Of a DNA stretch of 6,032 nt, positions 1 through 5,201 are shown in pieces. The position numbers were made by a program, and so were the translations under genes. Position 1 is the first letter of the stretch. Each line of letters starts with the position of its first letter. The notes under the pieces were generated by a model. The model was not told the origin of the DNA. It ran no database searches and saw only the letters and a program-made list of their open reading frames with translations. This DNA comes from Methanobacteriota archaeon (GTDB taxonomy: Archaea; Thermoplasmatota; Thermoplasmata; RBG-16-68-12): assembly GCA_005879065.1 (NCBI GenBank), contig VBLU01000019.1:1-6032 (forward strand), written 5' to 3'.

Positions 1-777
1 CTCGAGACGAGCGGTCTCATCGAGGATCACGGGGCCCTCGCTGGTCACGTCCTTCCGATGCAGCGGCTTGCCCTCCCGGGTCACGATCGCCATGCTCGCC
101 TTCCACAGGTCGTGCGGCTGTCCGATGTCCATCCAGACGCCGTCGATCTTCGAGCCGTACAGTCCCAGACCTTTGGACATGAGTTTCGGGAACAGGTCCT
201 TCGCGAAGTCGAACTTTTGCTCGGGTGGGACGAACTCCAGGACCTCCGGTTCCAGGACGTAGATGCCCGCGTTCACGAGATTCGAGAACGCCTCCTCGGC
301 TTTCGGCTTCTCCTTGAATTTCGCGATCCGGCCGTTCCCGTCGAGGCCGACGACCCCGTACTGCGTCGGGTCCGAGACTTCCGTCAGGGCGATCGTCACG
401 GCGGCGCCCTTGCGCTTGTGGAAGTCGTAGAGCGCCTTGAAGTCCAGATCGCACAGGATGTCCCCCATGGAGACGACGAAGGTTTCGTCGAAGAAATTTC
501 CGACCCGGCGGACCGCCCCCGCCGTGCCGGCGGGATTCTCTTCGAAGCTGTACAGGATTGAGGCGTTGTAATCGAGCCCGTCGCCGATCGATTTGATCAG
601 CGCGTCGGACATGTACGCAGTCGTCACGATGATCTCGTGGAACCCGGACGCCGCGAGGGACCGAAGGACGTAATCGATGCACGGGCGGCCGGCGACGGGC
701 ATCAGGGGCTTCGGTCGCTTGTAGGTCAAGGGCTTGAGGCGGGTGCCTTCGCCGCCCGCGAGGACGACGGCTTTCAT
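1..777 (-). CDS. Sugar-phosphate nucleotidylyltransferase (COG1208-like), C-terminus cut by window edge
   Basis: Translation from the ATG at 777 to the left edge gives 259 uninterrupted codons with no stop, so the gene continues outside the window. The enzyme transfers a nucleoside monophosphate from an NTP to a sugar 1-phosphate, releasing pyrophosphate and making an NDP-sugar for glycans in the cytoplasm. Visible family motifs are the N-terminal GGEGTRL (residues 8-14) followed by RPKPLMP (21-27), GTAGA (84-88), the metal-site GD (105-106), EKP (156-158), NAGIYVL (169-175) and WMDIG (215-219). Residues after about 240 look like the start of a left-handed beta-helix tail (GPVILDETARLE). The sugar and base cannot be told; mannose-1-phosphate guanylyl and glucose-1-phosphate thymidylyl transfer are both possible. 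The start overlaps the stop of the coiled-coil gene as ATGA, suggesting coupled translation. Confidence 0.93.
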   Translation of the reverse strand, partial: MKAVVLAGGEGTRLKPLTYKRPKPLMPVAGRPCIDYVLRSLAASGFHEIIVTTAYMSDALIKSIGDGLDYNASILYSFEENPAGTAGAVRRVGNFFDETFVVSMGDILCDLDFKALYDFHKRKGAAVTIALTEVSDPTQYGVVGLDGNGRIAKFKEKPKAEEAFSNLVNAGIYVLEPEVLEFVPPEQKFDFAKDLFPKLMSKGLGLYGSKIDGVWMDIGQPHDLWKASMAIVTREGKPLHRKDVTSEGPVILDETARLE

Positions 778-1646
778 CGACCGATCTCCACCTTGCCCTT
801 CTCCATCAACGCCTTCAGCGCGGCGTCCGCGGAGGCCTCGAGCTTCTTCTCGTCCAGGAGGGCCGCTCGGACGGAGCGGTTCTGCTGCCGGAGGAGATCG
901 CGGGATTCCCGGATCTCCGCCCGTTTCGCGCCCTTGATCGAGAGGACTTTCTCCCGCATCTCGACGACCTTGGCGTGGACCTCGTCCGCCTTCTCGCGCG
1001 CCGCAAGGTACGCCTCGTGTTTCTCGTTGCCGTCCGAGACGAGCGCAGCGACCTCACGGGACAGGCCGACCGTCTCCTCGTGGACGGCGCGGGCCTTCCC
1101 ACTCAAGGCGACGGCCACAGCGTGTTCCTTCTCGGCGGCCTCGAAGAGGTCCGTGATGCCTCCATCGAGGTCCCGGACCTCCTTCGCGATCTTGTCCTGA
1201 TCCGACTTCAGTCCCTGCAACATCTTGAGCCGCTTCATCGACTCCTTGAGCTCGTCGATCAGTTCGTTTTCCTTGCTCACCGTCAGCGACGCGGTCTGTT
1301 GCCGCATCTCCATCTGCGACACGCGTCTCGTCAAGGCGCGCAACTCCGCCCCGACGTCCGTATGGCCGGACGTCCGGAGCTTCCGCTTCAATTCGATGAG
1401 CGCCTTCGCCTTTCCCTGCAGGGCGTCCCGTTTCTCACGGTGGGCACGGGCTTCGGCGGCGAAGGAGGCGCGGCGGTCCTGCAGGGCCCGCAGCCTCTCG
1501 CCGACCTCCCGTTTCTTCTCGTGGACGAGGTCCCGCTCCTGGCGCATCTGCTGCGCCTCGTCATTCAACATGTCCCGCTTCTGAAGGAGGCTCTCGAGCT
1601 TGATCTCGGCCTGTTCCAACTCAGAAGTGGTCTTCTTCCGGACCAT
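774..1646 (-). CDS. COG1340-like archaeal coiled-coil protein
   Basis: A 290-residue, strongly charged, almost wholly helical protein rich in Lys, Arg, Glu and Ala with heptad character from about residue 7 to 275 and no signal peptide or membrane segment. It resembles the archaeal COG1340 coiled-coil family: about the usual length of 290-300 residues, and a conserved-looking middle (about 107-145) with QMEMRQQTASLTVSKENELI followed by a second helix. Members are sometimes misnamed phosphoserine phosphatase; no catalytic motif is present. The function is unknown; a cytoplasmic structural or scaffolding role is a guess. I chose the ATG at 1646 over one at 1694 that overlaps the ksgA stop as TAATG. 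The 16 extra codons would not be helical, and the first nine end in G or C only four times, unlike the very GC-rich third positions elsewhere. A GGGGGAG lies 3 nt before the chosen ATG, rather close. The stop overlaps the next gene by 4 nt. Confidence 0.85.
   Translation of the reverse strand: MVRKKTTSELEQAEIKLESLLQKRDMLNDEAQQMRQERDLVHEKKREVGERLRALQDRRASFAAEARAHREKRDALQGKAKALIELKRKLRTSGHTDVGAELRALTRRVSQMEMRQQTASLTVSKENELIDELKESMKRLKMLQGLKSDQDKIAKEVRDLDGGITDLFEAAEKEHAVAVALSGKARAVHEETVGLSREVAALVSDGNEKHEAYLAAREKADEVHAKVVEMREKVLSIKGAKRAEIRESRDLLRQQNRSVRAALLDEKKLEASADAALKALMEKGKVEIGR
783..792 (-). promoter_or_regulatory. Ribosome-binding site for the nucleotidylyltransferase
   Basis: The minus strand reads GGTGGAGATC, close to the archaeal consensus GGAGGTGATC. 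Its GGAG core ends 8 nt before the ATG at 777. It lies inside the last codons of the coiled-coil gene and supports this start, and with it the ATGA overlap. Confidence 0.6.
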
Positions 1647-1693
1647 CGGCTCCCCCACGTCGGGATGGACTGTAGCGATTGGCCGTCGTGCCA

Positions 1694-2548
1694 TTAACCT
1701 TTCGCCATGCGTAAGGCGTCGGCGATTCGCGCGATGTCCTCCGGCGACAATTCCCCGACGCGGCGGGTTCGGTCGGGGATGTGGGGCAGGACAGCCTCGA
1801 GCGCCTCCCTCGACGGCGCGAAGAGCTGCCACCCGAGCCGCAAGCCGTTCTCCACCGTTTTCCGTCGGTGCGCGAACAAGGCGTCGACGACCGCGTCGAA
1901 ACGGTCAGGATCCGAAACCGGAAAGGGGGCCGGCCTGGGCACGAGGGAGACGATGGCGGAATCGACCTTCGGCTGCGGATGGAACGCGTTCCGAGGGACC
2001 CGTTCCAGGATCTCGCATGCGGCCCGACGGTACACGCCCACGGTGAGTCGGGAGTAGTCGGCGGTCCCGGGCTTCGCCCGCATCCGTCGCGCGAATTCCC
2101 ATTGGTACATCAAGATGGCCCGATCGAACGCATGCTCCAGCAGCCGGAACGTCAGCGGGGAGGAAATCTGGTACGGCAGGTTCGAGGCCATCACGTCGAA
2201 CGGCGGCCACTCGACCTTCAATGCGTCGCCCGAGATCACCTCGACGTCGGGAAGGGTGCGGCGGAGATACTCCGCGAAGCGTCGATCGGCCTCGATCGCG
2301 ACGACGCGCTTGGCCCGTTCCGCGAGGAGGCGCGTGAGGACGCCGAGCCCAGGCCCGATCTCGAGGACCACTTCCGACGGTCGAATCTGCGCGTGGGCGA
2401 CCTGCCTGGCGGCTACGCGGGCATCGATCAGGAAATGTTGGCCCATCCGCCGGCGAGGTCGGACGCCCAGGTCCGCGAGGACCTCGCGCGGGTCGCCGTC
2501 CACGGCGCGCCGCACGGCTCCGCGGCCCTTGAGGTTTGCCTCGACCAT
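1694..2548 (-). CDS. ksgA: 16S rRNA dimethyladenosine transferase, KsgA/Dim1 family
   Basis: A complete 284-residue enzyme. KsgA uses S-adenosylmethionine to make N6,N6-dimethyladenosine at two adjacent adenosines in the 3'-terminal helix 45 of 16S rRNA, a late step of small-subunit assembly. Seen in order: GQHFLID (36-42), the SAM-binding motif I EIGPGLG (63-69), the acidic ribose-binding residue in IEAD (85-88), GD (107-108), the catalytic NLPYQIS (123-129), QWEFARRM (149-156), SRLTVGVY (176-183), the target-loop FHPQPKVDSAIV (199-210) and HRRKT near 227-231. The EFARRM block and overall length fit the archaeal branch. About 20 residues precede the usual start of the family fold; GTG codons at residues 12 and 16 are alternative starts. 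The ATG directly follows the TGA of the upstream gene with no spacer, and a GTGA at 2557-2560 stands 8 nt before it. Nothing looks broken. Confidence 0.97.
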   Translation of the reverse strand: MVEANLKGRGAVRRAVDGDPREVLADLGVRPRRRMGQHFLIDARVAARQVAHAQIRPSEVVLEIGPGLGVLTRLLAERAKRVVAIEADRRFAEYLRRTLPDVEVISGDALKVEWPPFDVMASNLPYQISSPLTFRLLEHAFDRAILMYQWEFARRMRAKPGTADYSRLTVGVYRRAACEILERVPRNAFHPQPKVDSAIVSLVPRPAPFPVSDPDRFDAVVDALFAHRRKTVENGLRLGWQLFAPSREALEAVLPHIPDRTRRVGELSPEDIARIADALRMAKG

Positions 2549-4207
2549 TCAGACGGTCACGACGACGGTCCGCGCGTCGACGGGTCGGGACTCGGGGCCG
2601 AGGATCACGGTGACCGTGTAACGGCCAGCGGAGAGCCCGCTCACGGAGAACGTGAACGATTGTTCCGTTCCGCTGCTCGCGAGATAGACCTTCGTCTGGA
2701 ACGATCCGACGAACGCGCCCGTGGCATTCGTCACCCGGACCTCGAGCGAATCCTCGAACACGAGCGCGAGCATGTCGGGTCCCCGGGTCACGCCGACCGC
2801 GATCGCGAGATTCGACCCGGTGGGAGTCGCGGTCACGTTGCTGATCCAGTATCCTCGCGTTCCCAGCGACTCGTTATCGAAGTCCGCCGCCCGGTACGCC
2901 TTCGTGATGTAGGTCGTCGTCGGATCGATGCCCGCTGGGCCCGGGGTGATGGACAACATCCCCTCGTACGGTCCGTCCACACCACTGCCCCGAATCTGAG
3001 GACCGGGGAAGACGAACTCCACCCATTGGAGGCCGTCCCGAAGCCACAGTTGACCCGTTGCCCGCGCCAGTTCGACCGACCCGCCGACGGAACGCAGGAC
3101 GCCGGAGACGGCGAACCCCGCACCGAGCAGGACGTCCACCTCCGCTCGGACGACGAGCGCGTCGTATTTCCCGTTCCCATCCCGGTCCGGGGTCGATTCT
3201 TCGAAGCGACCGGTGTACCGCAGGAACTCGACAGTGTCGTCGAAGTCGGTCGCGCGATAGGCTCGGGTCGATCCGCAGAGCGTCTCCGGGTACGAGATGG
3301 GCACGGGCCGCAAGAGGCCGCCCGTCGGCGGACCAATCGCGACGACGGGGAGATCGACCGGTCCGAACAGAGTGAGGGCGAAGTCCCAGGGTCCATCGAG
3401 ACCCGTCTGGCGGAGCTGGTCTCCGCGGAACCGCAGGAAGACCGTCGTGTCGTCCGTCGTGAGATTGAAGTCGCGGTAGGCGTACGCGATCGATCGGATG
3501 GCGTCGGAGCCCGACTCTTTGGACAGGGTTCCGTACATAGAGTAGTGTCCCGCCGTGTTCACGTGCACGTCGGCCGTCAGCCCGAGAAAGTCCGCGAGTC
3601 CATCCGCGTCAACGTCGACGGCGGAATCCGTGTGACCGCCGGTGAAGAACGCTGTCCGGACGGGCGGCTCGAACTCGGAGACTGCATACGCGCGGGTCGT
3701 GTAATTCCATTCGACGAATCCGTCCGCCGGAATCGGCTCGGGTACGGGCATCCCCATGTACGGCATGCCGCCGAGGGACAGGCGGGCATGGACCGCGTAG
3801 GGCCCGTCGACCCCGGCCCGGGCGATCTCGGTCCCGTTGAAGGACATGCGTACGGTCTGAGATCCGACGGGGAAGAAGTACCGCTCGTTCGTCCACGCGA
3901 TCGGCCCGTAGACCGTGCTCGTCTGCATCATGGGCAAGGGCCGCGGGACGCCGATCCCGCAAGCACCCGTCCCGGGCGCCTTATCCGTCGACAGGTCCGC
4001 ATAGATCTCCCACGTGCCCGCGGTCGGTAGGGAGACTTGGGCCTCGACGACGAGCCATTCGAACTTCCCGTTCCCGTTCGTATCGAGTCCGTAATCGGAA
4101 CCCGCGCCTCCGGCCGAGGCGATGAGCGCATGCACGCCCCAGGCGGCCCCGCCTGTGACGACGGCCATCGTCACGAGGAGCCCGATCGTCCGGGTCGTCA
4201 GCATCAT
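2549..4207 (-). CDS. Signal-anchored, probably exported protein with three related modules
   Basis: A 552-residue protein I cannot assign to a named family. Residues 7-29 form a hydrophobic segment after a short Arg-containing N-terminus, fitting a signal peptide or anchor. Three related modules follow. Each opens with an Asp-rich loop of the form DxDxDG (DTNGNG 42-47, DVDADG 198-203, DRDGNG 341-346), has a G-[VL]-DGP-[YW] motif (132-137, 269-274, 409-414), and closes with T-[RK]-AY plus an acidic/Phe stretch (171-180, 314-323, 435-444). The Asp loops resemble calcium-binding loops, which is inference. A final beta-rich, Ig-like domain runs from about 452 to 552. Six N-x-[ST] sequons (124, 168, 248, 445, 457, 494) would suit a glycosylated surface protein. 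No C-terminal membrane anchor or catalytic motif is seen. I chose the ATG at 4207 (another at 4204 is possible) because GGTG precedes it by 5 nt and the hydrophobic segment starts right after. A GTG at 4291 would add 28 residues of unlikely character. Confidence 0.88.
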   Translation of the reverse strand: MMLTTRTIGLLVTMAVVTGGAAWGVHALIASAGGAGSDYGLDTNGNGKFEWLVVEAQVSLPTAGTWEIYADLSTDKAPGTGACGIGVPRPLPMMQTSTVYGPIAWTNERYFFPVGSQTVRMSFNGTEIARAGVDGPYAVHARLSLGGMPYMGMPVPEPIPADGFVEWNYTTRAYAVSEFEPPVRTAFFTGGHTDSAVDVDADGLADFLGLTADVHVNTAGHYSMYGTLSKESGSDAIRSIAYAYRDFNLTTDDTTVFLRFRGDQLRQTGLDGPWDFALTLFGPVDLPVVAIGPPTGGLLRPVPISYPETLCGSTRAYRATDFDDTVEFLRYTGRFEESTPDRDGNGKYDALVVRAEVDVLLGAGFAVSGVLRSVGGSVELARATGQLWLRDGLQWVEFVFPGPQIRGSGVDGPYEGMLSITPGPAGIDPTTTYITKAYRAADFDNESLGTRGYWISNVTATPTGSNLAIAVGVTRGPDMLALVFEDSLEVRVTNATGAFVGSFQTKVYLASSGTEQSFTFSVSGLSAGRYTVTVILGPESRPVDARTVVVTV

Positions 4208-4212
4208 GTTCG

Positions 4213-4216
4213 CACC
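4213..4216 (-). promoter_or_regulatory. Ribosome-binding site deciding the start of the three-module protein
   Basis: The minus strand reads GGTG, then CGAAC, then ATG at 4207. This is the GGTG part of the archaeal consensus at a normal spacing (8 nt to the second ATG at 4204). It favours these starts over the upstream GTG at 4291. Confidence 0.5.
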
Positions 4217-4253
4217 GCGGGTCCGTACGCGCCCGGGCCACATAGGCCCGCGG
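4215..4253 (-). promoter_or_regulatory. Competing inverted repeats in the leader of the three-module protein
   Basis: Two stems are possible in the leader RNA. The short one is CGGGCC/GGCCCG (4234-4239 with 4245-4250) around a 5-nt loop. The long one is CCGCGGG/CCCGCGG (4215-4221 with 4247-4253), which ends within the likely ribosome-binding site. They share 4247-4250, so only one can form at a time. This could be a translational switch, a DNA operator, or chance in GC-rich sequence. Confidence 0.3.
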
Positions 4254-4295
4254 TTTTCGTTCGGCTTTCCTCTAACGGGAGACTTTCGCACCCAT

Positions 4296-4303
4296 CATTA
4301 TTT
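4296..4303. promoter_or_regulatory. TATA-like element serving one or both divergent transcription units
   Basis: CATTATTT on the plus strand (AAATAATG on the minus strand) is the one clear AT-rich island in the 122-nt gap between the divergent genes. On the plus strand its centre is about 30 nt before the ATG at 4330, so a start about 25 nt downstream would give a nearly leaderless mRNA. On the minus strand the same box would start transcripts near 4275 and leave a leader of about 65-70 nt before 4207. No clear BRE was identified, and which direction is used is not proven. Confidence 0.45.
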
Positions 4304-4329
4304 GAACGGGAAGGCGGAATCGGGTCGCC

Positions 4330-4623
4330 ATGGCGGTCCCCGGGACCGACGTGCCCTTCCAGAACGAAGGGAGCCTCCAGTGCTGGATGGTCGGGCTGAT
4401 CATCGGCGCGCTCGTCCTGGTCCTCGTGATCCTGATGGCCTATCAGCGGTACGTCGCGGGGAAGAAGCCGGTCCAGCACCTGTGCGACTATTGCGGGCAC
4501 ATGGTCACCGCGGTGAGCGATTGCCACCACGCGCCGGTCCGCGAGCGGTTCCTCCACGGCACGTGCCTCGAATGCAAGCAGGACTGCCGCCTCGTCTGCG
4601 CTCGATGCAAGAACCCGCTGTGA
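4330..4623 (+). CDS. Small single-pass membrane protein with Cys/His-rich, probably zinc-binding tail
   Basis: A 97-residue protein of unknown function. Residues 1-17 are a short, mildly acidic N-terminus, residues 19-38 a strong membrane segment (GLIIGALVLVLVILMAY), and then comes a basic KK (45-46). By the positive-inside rule the tail should lie in the cytoplasm. The tail holds CxxC at 52/55, C65 with H66 and H67, H76, CxxC at 79/82, C86, and CxxC at 90/93, enough ligands for two zinc ions. The protein ends four residues after the last Cys, so the domain seems complete. There is no good ribosome-binding site close to the ATG, but a TATA-like box about 30 nt upstream fits a nearly leaderless transcript. 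It is the first plus-strand gene, divergent from the three-module gene. A membrane-tethered zinc ribbon used for protein or nucleic acid contact is a guess. Confidence 0.8.
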   Translation: MAVPGTDVPFQNEGSLQCWMVGLIIGALVLVLVILMAYQRYVAGKKPVQHLCDYCGHMVTAVSDCHHAPVRERFLHGTCLECKQDCRLVCARCKNPL

Positions 4624-4724
4624 GGCGGATCTCGGGCGCGCGCACCCCGCTAGCCGAGTCTCTAGCCGGCGACTGGCTTCGTCAGGATTATGAAGTCCAC
4701 CGACATTCGGCGGCGGAGCCTGGC
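4624..4724 (+). other. Spacer between the membrane zinc protein and the SRPBCC gene
   Basis: These 101 nt hold no gene I can support. They contain a pair of CTAGCCG direct repeats 12 nt apart (4650-4656 and 4662-4668), a weak TATA-like ATTATGAA at 4687-4694, and a ribosome-binding site at 4715-4718. No T-rich terminator tract follows the stop at 4623. The downstream gene could be co-transcribed or have its own weak promoter. Confidence 0.4.
4715..4718 (+). promoter_or_regulatory. Ribosome-binding site for the SRPBCC protein
   Basis: GGAG ends 6 nt before the ATG at 4725. It decides this start over the same reading frame's extension upstream, which is open from 4122 but runs across the zinc-protein gene. 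Confidence 0.6.
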
Positions 4725-5201
4725 ATGCCCGAGCCACCGATCCTGGCGAAGGCGGAGGCGGCCCCCAAGGTGGGACCGCCGGTCGTCCTTGCGAACGCGA
4801 AGGCGACCGTGGGCGCGATCCCCGCGCAGGTGTTCGAGGCCCTCACGGATGCGGCGCAGCTCGGGTCCTGGTGGGCCGAGGACGTTCGCGTGGATGCCCA
4901 GATGAGCGGCGTGTACGAAGGCACCTTGCCGTCCGGACGGGTGGAAGGCACCATCACATGGATCGAGGGCCCGAGGAAGTTTTCCTTCGAGTGGCCGATC
5001 GTCGTCGAGGGCGCGTCGGTCGTCACGAGCGTCGTCTACGAGTTGAGTCCGAAAGGCCCTCAGACCGTCGTCCACGTGTCGCACCGTTCGCCCAAGCCCG
5101 TCCCGGGCGACTGGAACGCGGTGTGGTCGACGGCCATCGAGTCGTTGAAGGCCTACCTCGAGGCGGCGCGGACCGATTCGACGACGATGGATTCTCCCTG
5201 A
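4725..5201 (+). CDS. SRPBCC / AHSA1-type START-like domain protein
   Basis: A 158-residue soluble protein with the look of the SRPBCC helix-grip fold, close to the AHSA1 (activator of Hsp90 ATPase homologue 1-like) group. Such proteins bind hydrophobic ligands or act as small chaperone-like modules; ligand and partner cannot be told here. Seen: a first strand (about 20-30), IPAQVFEALTDAAQLGSWW (32-50), whose helix and WW pair are typical, a strand/turn with GTITWIEGPRKFSFEW (75-90), a strand around TSVVYELSPKGPQTVVHVSH (101-120), and a C-terminal helix GDWNAVWSTAIESLKAYLE (128-146). The first 19 residues are Ala/Pro-rich and probably flexible. The length is normal for the family. The tail (about 147-158) is encoded in DNA that also encodes the end of the convergent thiolase. 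Confidence 0.82.
   Translation: MPEPPILAKAEAAPKVGPPVVLANAKATVGAIPAQVFEALTDAAQLGSWWAEDVRVDAQMSGVYEGTLPSGRVEGTITWIEGPRKFSFEWPIVVEGASVVTSVVYELSPKGPQTVVHVSHRSPKPVPGDWNAVWSTAIESLKAYLEAARTDSTTMDSP

Noticed and set aside
17..682. A 221-codon minus-strand open frame in another frame of the nucleotidylyltransferase region
   Set aside because: It is Arg-rich without motifs, while the correct frame shows all family motifs through to the window edge.
975..1697. A 240-codon plus-strand open frame antisense to the coiled-coil gene
   Set aside because: Its Leu/Arg/His-rich product mirrors the coiled-coil codons on the other strand and has no start signal or family motif.
1781..4030. A 749-codon open frame on the plus strand, antisense to ksgA and the exported-protein gene
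   Set aside because: It spans two well-supported minus-strand genes, its product is Arg/Asp/Gly/Pro-rich low-complexity sequence with no recognisable motif, and long antisense frames are expected in GC-rich coding DNA.
4208..4291. GTG start at 4291 for the exported protein, adding 28 residues
   Set aside because: The added residues are basic and Pro/Gly-rich ahead of a normal signal segment, the TATA-like box would lie too close for a leader, and the ATG at 4207 has its own GGTG site.
4122..4724. Upstream extension of the SRPBCC reading frame, open from 4122
   Set aside because: It crosses the divergent promoter and the zinc-protein gene in another frame. A good ribosome-binding site and the domain boundary support the start at 4725.
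4204..4737. A 177-codon minus-strand open frame across the zinc-protein gene
   Set aside because: The plus strand there encodes a membrane segment and an ordered set of CxxC motifs, which chance would not give. The antisense product has no features.
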